A stretch of 12,569 nucleotides of DNA, taken from assembly GCA_900542615.1 (NCBI GenBank), contig UQOG01000051.1, positions 1 to 12,569 of the forward strand. The letters are read 5' to 3'. The notes under the pieces are model-generated. The model saw only the letters and a program-made list of their open reading frames with translations, was not told the origin of the DNA and searched no databases. Made by a program: the position numbers and the translations under genes. The stretch comes from an uncultured Eubacteriales bacterium. Its GTDB lineage: Bacteria > Bacillota > Clostridia > Christensenellales > CAG-138. Below are positions 1 through 5,553 of the stretch, in pieces; within the stretch, counting starts at the first letter, position 1, and each line of letters opens with the position of its first letter.

Positions 1-28
1 GCCCGGGTAAGTTTCCCCGGGCTTTTTT
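1..28 (+). terminator. Intrinsic terminator of an upstream gene outside the window
   Basis: Arms GCCCGGG (1-7) and CCCGGGC (16-22) form a perfect 7-bp GC stem with an 8-nt loop, followed directly by six T (23-28). This is a classic rho-independent terminator on the + strand. The gene it ends lies left of the window. Confidence 0.85.
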
Positions 29-393
29 GCGCCCGCAAACATACCCCCCTTTTTCATGGCGGCGGCAGTCTGCAGAAACAGCGGCTCTCGTCACGTTTCC
101 GAGATTCCCATGGTTCCCTTGCGCCTAAGGCACGGCTGGGGCGCCATGCGGAAGCCCGGTGAGCAGGGGCCTTGAAGGAAGCCGCCTTGGCGGCCACGCG
201 CAACGACCATTGGGGGCCGCATTGCGGCCCCCGCCCCCCCAGAGGGTTTTCGAGAGCCTGACGCCGCCCCTTAGGGGCGGCGTGCTTTGGCATTTTTTTC
301 AATATCAGGGCAATTTTGGCCTTTTGCCGGTGAACGTACATATGTCCGGACAGGTGTTTGCTGTGGCGAACATACATGGGTTTTAGGGGGGAT
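29..393. other. Non-coding interval with GC-rich hairpins, no supported gene
   Basis: I find no open reading frame here with a ribosome binding site or a recognisable protein. Visible structure: GCCGCC/GGCGGC (181-194); a 9-bp stem GGGGGCCGC/GCGGCCCCC with loop ATT (212-232); a perfect 10-bp stem with loop TTA (261-283) followed after 9 nt by a seven-T run; a TGTCCGGACA palindrome (343-352); and near-identical decamers GAACGTACAT (332-341) and GAACATACAT (368-377). Open frames crossing this stretch on either strand have arbitrary compositions rich in Arg, Pro and Ala and look like chance frames in GC-rich DNA. Confidence 0.6.
261..299 (+). terminator. Possible terminator-like hairpin
   Basis: A perfect 10-bp stem ACGCCGCCCC (261-270) / GGGGCGGCGT (274-283) with loop TTA is followed by GCTTTGGCA and then seven T (293-299). 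The nine-base gap between stem and T run is longer than in a standard terminator, so it may be a weak terminator, a structured RNA end, or only an inverted repeat. No gene directly upstream explains it. Confidence 0.35.
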
Positions 394-424
394 TTATAGA
401 GTAAAAATGCCGCAATAACAAGAC

Positions 425-438
425 CTTTTGCGCAAAAG
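425..438. promoter_or_regulatory. 14-bp palindrome beside the mgl promoter, candidate operator
   Basis: CTTTTGCGCAAAAG is a perfect palindrome with a central CG, three bases upstream of the -35 box of the mgl promoter. LacI-family proteins bind symmetric sites with a central CG through a minor-groove leucine in the hinge helix. The LacI-family gene at 4428 keeps that hinge (ARAL, leucine 55). I infer that this is its operator; the sequence does not prove the pairing. I saw no second copy elsewhere in the window. Confidence 0.5.
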
Positions 439-441
439 TCC

Positions 442-470
442 TTGCAATGGCCGGGAATATATGCTATGAT
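442..470 (+). promoter_or_regulatory. Sigma-A-type promoter of the mgl operon
   Basis: The -35 box TTGCAA (442-447) and -10 box TATGAT (465-470) are separated by exactly 17 bp. The -10 box is preceded by TGC, giving an extended -10 element. Transcription should start near 476-478, about 217 nt before the mglB start codon. It is the strongest promoter-like sequence I found in the window. Confidence 0.8.
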
Positions 471-476
471 ACGGAC

Positions 477-693
477 AGCGCGAGGGCGCTGGATAAAAAT
501 GTAAACACCTTTCGTTGCACATCCTGTTCAGGATGGGGTAAGACCAAGTTGGAGGCATACTCCATATTTTTTTCGCAGAAAAGCAGCCTTGGTTGCTTTT
601 TAAAAGCTTGGCGCGGCTTGCTGCGCCGGGAACCCGGGCGGGATCGCCCGAAAAAACGTCCAAGATATGGACAAGCAAGGAGGAAAAAGAGAA
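477..693 (+). promoter_or_regulatory. Long structured 5' leader of mglB
   Basis: The expected transcript has a leader of roughly 217 nt with serial stem-loops: CATCCTG/CAGGATG (520-535); TGGAG/CTCCA (550-564) followed by seven T (567-573); AAAAGCAGCC/GGTTGCTTTT (579-600) ending in a T run (597-601); GGCGCGGC/GCTGCGCC (610-627, one G-U pair); CCGGG/CCCGG (626-637); CGGGCG/CGCCCG (635-650, overlapping the previous stem); and GTCC/GGAC (658-672) just before the ribosome binding site AAGGAGG (677-683). Two of these resemble terminators. I do not recognise a known riboswitch class. Attenuation or RNA stabilisation are both possible readings. Confidence 0.5.
579..601 (+). terminator. Terminator-like hairpin inside the mgl leader, candidate attenuator
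   Basis: AAAAGCAGCC (579-588) can pair with GGTTGCTTTT (591-600) over 10 bp with one G-U pair and a TT loop, running into a T tract (597-601). AAAAGC occurs again at 602-607, giving GCTTTT (595-600) a second possible partner. The position, about 120 nt into the transcript and 92 nt before the mglB start, suits an attenuator. Termination there is not demonstrated. Confidence 0.4.
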
Positions 694-1773
694 ATGAAAA
701 AGATTCTTGCCCTGCTCCTGGTAGCTGTGATGGCTTTCGGTTGCGCTGCCTGCGCCGCCCAGCCTGCTGCCGAGGAGCCCGCTACCGAGGCCCCTGCGAC
801 CGAAGAAGCGCCCGCTGCGGAAGCCCCCGCTGAGGAGGCCCCCGCTGAGGAGGCCCCCGCCGAGGCTACCACCTACAACATCGGCGTTTGCATCTACAAG
901 TTCGACGATAACTTCATGACCCTCTATCGCCAGGAGCTGGAGAGCTACTTCAAGAGCCTGGAGACGGACACCGTGAAGTATAACGTCACCATCGTGGACG
1001 GCAAGGGCGATATGGCCGAGCAGACCAACCAGGTGGATACCTTCCTGGCCCAGGGCGTGGATGCGCTGATCGTGAACCTGGTGCAGTCCTCTTCCGCCGC
1101 CACCATCACCGAGAAGTGCAAGAGCGCGGATGTGCCCGTTGTGTACATCAACCGTGAGCCCTCTGCTGAGGATATGGCAGCTTGGGACAAGATCTGCTAC
1201 GTGGGCGCTGACGCCCGTCAGAGCGGCACCTACCAGGGCGAGATCGTCCGCGACCTGCCCAACCAGGGCGATGCCAACGGCGACGGCGTGGTGAGCTACG
1301 TGATGATCATGGGCGACCCCGAAAACGTGGATGCCCAGTATCGTACCGAGTTCTCCATCAAGGCTCTGACCGATGCCGGTATCCAGGTGGAAGAGCTGTT
1401 CAATCAGCGGGGCGACTGGGATCAGGCCAAGGGCCAGGAGCTGGCCGCTACCGCGCTGAGCCAGTTCGGCGATAAGATCGACGTCATCTTCTGCAACAAC
1501 GACGCCATGGCCCTGGGCGCTGCGCAGGCCATCGAGGCTGCCGGCCGTGTGGTTGGCGAGAACATCTACCTGCTGGGCGTAGACGCGCTGGATGAGTGCG
1601 TGGAGATGGTCAACGCGGGCACCATGACCGGTACCGTTTTGAACGACCACGTGGGCCAGAGCCACGCGGCTGTGGACGCGGCCATCAAGTACATCAACGG
1701 CGAGCTCATCGGCTCCGCTGCGGATGCTTCCAACTACATCTGGGTCGATTACCAGAAGGTCACCAAGGAATAA
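694..1773 (+). CDS. mglB: Galactose/glucose-binding lipoprotein MglB of an ABC importer
   Basis: This 359-residue protein captures galactose, glucose or methyl-galactosides outside the membrane and hands them to MglAC. The ATG at 694 follows AAGGAGG (677-683) by 10 nt and begins a lipoprotein signal (MKKILALLL). Cys17 or Cys20 is the lipidated residue. An Ala/Glu/Pro-rich linker (about 21-58) leads to a periplasmic-binding-protein fold. Family motifs match E. coli MglB: YKFDDNFM (68-75), INREPS (152-157), a calcium loop DANGDG (193-198) with Asp263 at the place of the calcium-binding Glu, the stacking Trp242, NNDAMA (268-273), GVDAL (295-299) and LND (316-318). The sugar-contacting His152 of E. 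coli is Asn211 here, in DPENVDAQYR. The in-frame ATG at 667 would put ten-odd residues before the signal peptide and lacks its own ribosome site, so I reject it. First gene of mglBAC-lacI. Confidence 0.93.
   Translation: MKKILALLLVAVMAFGCAACAAQPAAEEPATEAPATEEAPAAEAPAEEAPAEEAPAEATTYNIGVCIYKFDDNFMTLYRQELESYFKSLETDTVKYNVTIVDGKGDMAEQTNQVDTFLAQGVDALIVNLVQSSSAATITEKCKSADVPVVYINREPSAEDMAAWDKICYVGADARQSGTYQGEIVRDLPNQGDANGDGVVSYVMIMGDPENVDAQYRTEFSIKALTDAGIQVEELFNQRGDWDQAKGQELAATALSQFGDKIDVIFCNNDAMALGAAQAIEAAGRVVGENIYLLGVDALDECVEMVNAGTMTGTVLNDHVGQSHAAVDAAIKYINGELIGSAADASNYIWVDYQKVTKE
823..867 (+). repeat. 15-bp tandem repeat in the MglB linker
   Basis: GCCCCCGCTGAGGAG occurs at 823-837 and 838-852, followed by a diverged third copy (853-867). 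It encodes the repeated A-P-A-E-E units of the spacer between the lipid anchor and the binding domain. Such repeats can change copy number by slippage and alter tether length. Confidence 0.8.
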
Positions 1774-1789
1774 CAAGCACTGAAATGGG

Positions 1790-1817
1790 ATTGCGTGCGG
1801 GCTTGCTCGCACGCAAT
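1790..1817 (+). promoter_or_regulatory. Strong stem-loop between mglB and mglA
   Basis: ATTGCGTGCG (1790-1799) and CGCACGCAAT (1808-1817) form a perfect 10-bp stem that can extend by a G-U and two more pairs to a TT loop (1803-1804). The following TCTTTCGG is a poor T tract. Binding-protein genes in sugar ABC operons often have such a 3' hairpin, which protects the binding-protein mRNA and lets only part of transcription continue. That role is my inference here. Confidence 0.6.
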
Positions 1818-1836
1818 TCTTTCGGTTTGATCCTGC

Positions 1837-1863
1837 GATTTCCCCGGCAGAGCAAGGGAAATC
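1837..1863 (+). promoter_or_regulatory. Stem-loop just upstream of the mglA ribosome site
   Basis: GATTTCCC (1837-1844) and GGGAAATC (1856-1863) form a perfect 8-bp stem with an 11-nt loop, ending seven bases before the AAGGGGG ribosome site (1871-1878 region) of mglA. It could set mglA translation or mark an mRNA processing site. I see no stronger evidence for either. Confidence 0.4.
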
Positions 1864-1883
1864 TGGAAGAAGAAGGGGGAAAC

Positions 1884-3389
1884 ATGTCGGAATATTTGCT
1901 GGAAATGAAGGGGATCTGTAAGGAATTCCCCGGCGTGAAGGCGCTGGACAACGTTTCGCTCAGGCTGCGGCCCGGCACGGTACACGCCCTGATGGGCGAA
2001 AACGGCGCGGGTAAATCCACCCTGATGAAGTGCTTGTTCGGCGTATATAAGATGGACGCGGGCGAGGTGATTTACAAGGGCGAGCCTGTGCATATCGCCA
2101 ATCCGTTTGACGCGCTGCAAAAGGGCATCGCCATGGTGCACCAGGAGCTGCAGCCCATACCGGAGCGGTCCATTGCGGAAAACATCTACTGTGGCCGGTA
2201 TCCCCGCAAGATGGGGGGCATCATGGTAGATCACGATAAAATGTATAAGGATACCAAGGCGCTGCTGGATGGCTTGGGTCTGGATTTTGATCCCAAGGCC
2301 AAGCTGGGCACCCTTTCCGTATCCCAGATGCAGCTGGTGGAGATCGCCAAGGCCGTCTCTGCCAACGCCCGTATCGTCATCATGGACGAGCCTACCTCCT
2401 CCTTGACCCAGAACGAGGTGGAGATCCTATTCGGCATCATAGACAACCTGCGGAAAGACGGCTGTGCTATCATATATATCTCCCATAAGATGGACGAGAT
2501 CCTCCGCATCTCCGATGAAGTCACCATCATGCGGGACGGCAAATACATCGGGACCTGGCCGGCCAAGGAGCTGACCACGGACCTGATCATCACCCGGATG
2601 GTGGGCCGGGAGCTGACCAACCTATACCCGCCCAAGGAAAACGTCCCCGGAGAAGTGGTGCTGGAGGTGGAAGGGTATACCTCCATCCACGCCAAGTCCT
2701 TCCGGAACGTGGGGTTCAACCTGCGCAAGGGGGAGATCCTGGGAGTCAGCGGCCTGGTGGGCGCCCAGCGCACCGAGGTGATGGAAGGGATCTTCGGCCT
2801 GCGGGCCAAGACCCACGGCAAGGTCATCTACAAAGGCCACGAGATCCACATCAACCAGCCCAAGGACGCCATCGACCAGGGCATCGCCCTGTTGACCGAG
2901 GACCGGCGGGCAACGGGTATCTTCGGCGTGCTGTCCGTCAGCGACAACGTGGCGGTGGCTTCCCTGGCCAAGTATCTCAAATACGGCTTCATGTTGGATG
3001 AAAAGAAGATCGATACCCTGGTAAAGGAAAACATCCAGAAGCTCAACATCAAGACCCCCAGCGGTAAGACCCTCATCCAGTCCCTTTCCGGCGGCAACCA
3101 GCAAAAGGTTATCTTCAGCCGCTGGCTGGCCAACGACCCGGATGTGCTGATTCTGGATGAGCCTACCCGCGGCATTGACGTGGGCGCCAAGTATGAGATC
3201 TATTGCATCATTTCCGACCTGGCCAAGCAGGGGAAGAGCATCATCATGATCAGCTCGGAAATGCCGGAGCTGATCGGCATGGCGGACCGGATCATGGTCA
3301 TGTGCGATGGCCGTGTGACCGGCTTTGTAGAGGGCGAGGACATGAACCAGGAGCGGATCATGGAGCTGGCCACCCGTTTCGAATCGTAA
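1884..3389 (+). CDS. mglA: Galactose/methyl-galactoside import ATP-binding protein MglA
   Basis: A 501-residue tandem ABC ATPase that powers uptake through MglC, close in length to the 506 residues of E. coli MglA. First half: Walker A GENGAGKST (38-46), signature SVSQMQ (145-150), Walker B IVIMDEPT (164-171) and switch His201. The SVSQMQ form in place of LSGGQ is also found in E. coli MglA. Second half: degenerate Walker A GLVGAQRT (290-297), canonical LSGGNQQ (401-407), Walker B VLILDEPT (421-428), and Ser458 where the switch histidine would be. Such asymmetric sites are normal in the sugar type II importers (MglA/RbsA). The ATG at 1884 follows an AAGGGGGAAAC ribosome site. Upstream in-frame codons run back into mglB and have no matching domain. 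The gap from mglB is 110 bp. Confidence 0.93.
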   Translation: MSEYLLEMKGICKEFPGVKALDNVSLRLRPGTVHALMGENGAGKSTLMKCLFGVYKMDAGEVIYKGEPVHIANPFDALQKGIAMVHQELQPIPERSIAENIYCGRYPRKMGGIMVDHDKMYKDTKALLDGLGLDFDPKAKLGTLSVSQMQLVEIAKAVSANARIVIMDEPTSSLTQNEVEILFGIIDNLRKDGCAIIYISHKMDEILRISDEVTIMRDGKYIGTWPAKELTTDLIITRMVGRELTNLYPPKENVPGEVVLEVEGYTSIHAKSFRNVGFNLRKGEILGVSGLVGAQRTEVMEGIFGLRAKTHGKVIYKGHEIHINQPKDAIDQGIALLTEDRRATGIFGVLSVSDNVAVASLAKYLKYGFMLDEKKIDTLVKENIQKLNIKTPSGKTLIQSLSGGNQQKVIFSRWLANDPDVLILDEPTRGIDVGAKYEIYCIISDLAKQGKSIIMISSEMPELIGMADRIMVMCDGRVTGFVEGEDMNQERIMELATRFES

Positions 3390-3401
3390 AGGAGGACCAC
3401 A

Positions 3402-4403
3402 ATGAACAAAACAATCACCGGCAAACAGGTCGGTAATTTCCTGCTGAACAACGCGGTTATCATCATGATGCTGATCGCCGCGGTGGTTGTCAGCATTCTG
3501 CGCCCCAACTTCATTTCCGAATATAACGCCAAGAACCTGATCTCCAATACGGCGGCCCGTTTCATCGTGGCCCTGGGCGTTTCCGGCTGCTTGATCACCA
3601 AGGGCACGGACCTTTCCGCCGGCCGTATGGTGGGCTTGGCGGCCTGCCTGTCCGCCACCTTCCTCCAGCGGGCGGATTATACCAGCAAGGTCTATCCCGA
3701 AATGGGCGAACTGCCTATCCTGGGTGTGTTCCTGGGGGTCGTGCTGATCTGCATGGTATTCGGCTTTATCAACGGCCTGGTCATCTCCAAGCTGTATGTG
3801 CCCCCCTTCATCACCACCCTGGGTATGCAGACCATCGTCTACGGCATCTGCCTGGTATATACCGGCGCACAGCCCATCGGCGGCCTAAGGGCGGATTACA
3901 CCCAGATCGCCTCCGGTTCCCTGTTCAACATCACCTATATCCCTTACCTGGGCATCATCGCCCTGGTGCTGGGGGCGCTGATGTGGTTCATCTATAATAA
4001 GACCCCCCATGGCAAGTACATGTACGCCATCGGCGGCAACGAGAGCTCCGCGGAAGTGGCCGGTATCAACACCACCGCCACCAAGATCATCATCTACACC
4101 TCCGCCGCAGCCCTCTACGGCATCGCCGGCTTCCTCTACGGCGGCAAGGCGGGCGGCGCTTCGGTGAACATCGGCCTGGGCTATGAGCTGGAAGCCATCG
4201 CCGGCTGTACCATCGGCGGCGTTTCCACCAACGGCGGCGTGGGCCGCATCGGCGGCATCCTCATCGGCGTACTGGTGTTCGAGCTGCTGAAGATCGCCAT
4301 GCAGTTCATGAGCGTGCCCTCCGACTATACCTACATCGTACAGGGCCTGGTCATCATCATGGCGGTATCCTTGGATATCCGCAAGTATGTGGCCAAGAAG
4401 TAA
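3402..4403 (+). CDS. mglC: Galactose/methyl-galactoside permease MglC
   Basis: The 333-residue membrane subunit of the importer, comparable to the 336 residues of E. coli MglC. Hydrophobic segments lie near 17-34, 51-66, 104-130, 134-153, 169-188, 212-229 and 284-305, with further membrane-spanning stretches likely. Family landmarks are GTDLSAGR (68-75), YAIGGNESSAEVAGI (208-222, the cytoplasmic loop that docks on the ATPase) and the glycine-rich YELEAIAGC-IGGVS region (261-275). The ribosome site AAAGGAGG (3388-3395) overlaps the mglA stop codon and lies 6 nt before the ATG, so translation of the two genes is likely coupled. RbsC-like permeases share this fold, but the MglA and MglB neighbours and the GTDLSAGR motif favour MglC. 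Confidence 0.92.
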   Translation: MNKTITGKQVGNFLLNNAVIIMMLIAAVVVSILRPNFISEYNAKNLISNTAARFIVALGVSGCLITKGTDLSAGRMVGLAACLSATFLQRADYTSKVYPEMGELPILGVFLGVVLICMVFGFINGLVISKLYVPPFITTLGMQTIVYGICLVYTGAQPIGGLRADYTQIASGSLFNITYIPYLGIIALVLGALMWFIYNKTPHGKYMYAIGGNESSAEVAGINTTATKIIIYTSAAALYGIAGFLYGGKAGGASVNIGLGYELEAIAGCTIGGVSTNGGVGRIGGILIGVLVFELLKIAMQFMSVPSDYTYIVQGLVIIMAVSLDIRKYVAKK

Positions 4404-4418
4404 ACGCAAGCTGCGTTT
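4402..4418 (+). promoter_or_regulatory. Inverted repeat at the mglC stop, upstream of the regulator
   Basis: AAACGCA (4402-4408) and TGCGTTT (4412-4418) are a perfect 7-bp inverted repeat around AGC, starting inside the mglC stop codon and ending 9 nt before the regulator start. It could be a small RNA hairpin lowering regulator expression or a DNA site for the regulator itself. With an odd centre it does not match the 425-438 palindrome. Confidence 0.4.
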
Positions 4419-4427
4419 CATACGGCC

Positions 4428-5447
4428 ATGATTACCATAAAAGAGCTGGCCCACAAGTTGGATGTAAGCCCTACCACCGTTTCCAATGTGATCCACGGCA
4501 AGACCCGGGAGGTATCGGAGGCCACCATCCAATTGGTGGAGCAGGCGGTGCGGGAATATAACTACATCCCCAATATGAGCGCCCGGGCTTTGGCCCAAAA
4601 CAGCTCCCATATCATCGGCGTCGTATTGAAGTTCATCCCCAAAAAGGAGTTGAACGCCCTCCAGGACCCCTTTGCCGGCGAGCTGATGGGGGCCCTGGAG
4701 GCCTGTATCCGGGAGGCAGGGTATTATATGATGCTCCATGTGGCCTCCTCGGTGCAGGAGATCGTCCACCTGATGCAGACCTGGAACGTGGACGGCCTGG
4801 TGCTCACCGGGTTCCATGCCCAGGATTACCGGCAGATCCGCAGCCAGAGCCAAAAGCCCATGGTGTTTGTGGATTGCTACTTTGGGGATGTGGGCATCCC
4901 CTATTCCAACATCGGCCTGGAGGATCAGCTGGGCGGCCGGCTTATGACGGAGCACCTGATCCAGCTGGGCCATCGGCGCATCGCCTTCCTTTCGGATAAC
5001 CGCATCGGCAACGACTGGATGCGCTGGCTGGGCTATTGCGAGGCCATGGAGCAGGCGGGGCTGCCCTATTCGGAGGCGGAAAACTACATCCAGATCCGCT
5101 CCGGCCGGGCCTTCGACGCCAGCCTTGCCCGGGCCTTGACGCCCCGGGGCAGGTATACCGCCCTGTTTTTTGCCTCGGACTATTATGCCATGCGGGGCAT
5201 GGACTATCTGTATGACCGGGGAATCCGGGTGCCGGCGGATCTATCCGTGGCCGGATTCGACGACAATGTGCTGGGCCAAAATTTGCGGCCCCGGCTTACC
5301 ACCATCCATCAGGATCCCTCCCAGAAGGCCAGGCTGGCTTTTGGAATGCTGCGGGGAATCATCGCCGGGGAACGGCAGGAAGGGGAGATCGTCCGCCTGC
5401 CCGTATCCCTGGTGGTGGGCGGCACCACGGCGCCGCCTCGGGTTTGA
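4428..5447 (+). CDS. LacI-family transcriptional regulator, probably of the mgl/gal genes
   Basis: A 339-residue LacI/GalR-type regulator. Residues 2-22 form the helix-turn-helix (TIKELAHKLDVSPTTVSN), residues 49-58 the hinge helix (NMSARALAQN) with the leverage leucine 55, and about 60-335 a sugar-binding domain of periplasmic-binding-protein fold with LIQLGHRRIAFL (167-178) and VAGFDDN (274-280). Residues matching the LacI specificity positions Tyr17, Gln18 and Arg22 are Pro15, Thr16 and Asn20, so the operator sequence should differ from lac. The ATG at 4428 is the only start between an in-frame stop (4401) and the DNA-binding domain, but it has no clear ribosome site, which suggests low-level or coupled translation. 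It lies 24 bp after mglC and probably shares the mgl transcript. Its ligand is unknown; galactose or a galactoside is the natural guess. Confidence 0.9.
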   Translation: MITIKELAHKLDVSPTTVSNVIHGKTREVSEATIQLVEQAVREYNYIPNMSARALAQNSSHIIGVVLKFIPKKELNALQDPFAGELMGALEACIREAGYYMMLHVASSVQEIVHLMQTWNVDGLVLTGFHAQDYRQIRSQSQKPMVFVDCYFGDVGIPYSNIGLEDQLGGRLMTEHLIQLGHRRIAFLSDNRIGNDWMRWLGYCEAMEQAGLPYSEAENYIQIRSGRAFDASLARALTPRGRYTALFFASDYYAMRGMDYLYDRGIRVPADLSVAGFDDNVLGQNLRPRLTTIHQDPSQKARLAFGMLRGIIAGERQEGEIVRLPVSLVVGGTTAPPRV

Positions 5448-5494
5448 TGGAAGGATGTAGCTGGGATCGGGGCCCGGCAGAAAACGAACAAAGC

Positions 5495-5533
5495 GGCCGC
5501 AGGGCCGGGCGAAGCCCTGCCTGCGGCCTTTTT
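5495..5533 (+). terminator. Strong intrinsic terminator after the regulator gene
   Basis: GGCCGCAGG (5495-5503) pairs with CCTGCGGCC (5520-5528), an inner GGGC/GCCC stem closes a GAA loop (5507-5517), and five T follow (5529-5533). This should end the mglBAC-lacI transcript. The next gene starts only 20 nt later. Confidence 0.85.
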
Positions 5534-5553
5534 GCTGGACGATGGGGGTTCGA

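Noticed and set aside
54..377. A 107-codon - strand frame in the left non-coding region
   Set aside because: It has no ribosome site or recognisable family, and it runs through three hairpins, which argues for non-coding DNA.
395..400. A second promoter with -10 TATAGA
   Set aside because: No acceptable -35 box lies 16-18 bp upstream, and the promoter at 442-470 is clearly better.
502..516. A catabolite-responsive (CcpA) site around TGTAAACACC
   Set aside because: The central CG of the consensus is broken and the right half does not match.
635..656. A terminator at CGGGCG/CGCCCG followed by six A
   Set aside because: The tract is A on the + strand, and on the - strand the T run comes before the stem, so it cannot act as a standard terminator in either direction.
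477..693. A known riboswitch or T-box in the mgl leader
   Set aside because: I looked for familiar conserved cores, including a T-box sequence, and recognised none. I keep it as an unclassified structured leader.
394..1812. A 472-codon open frame on the - strand opposite mglB
   Set aside because: It lies opposite a clear mglB gene with strong codon structure, encodes low-complexity Gly/Leu/His-rich protein, and has no family motifs. Long antisense frames are expected in GC-rich coding DNA.
3885..4973. A 362-codon - strand frame spanning mglC and the regulator gene
   Set aside because: It is antisense to two convincing genes and has the His/Gly/Leu-rich composition typical of mirror frames.
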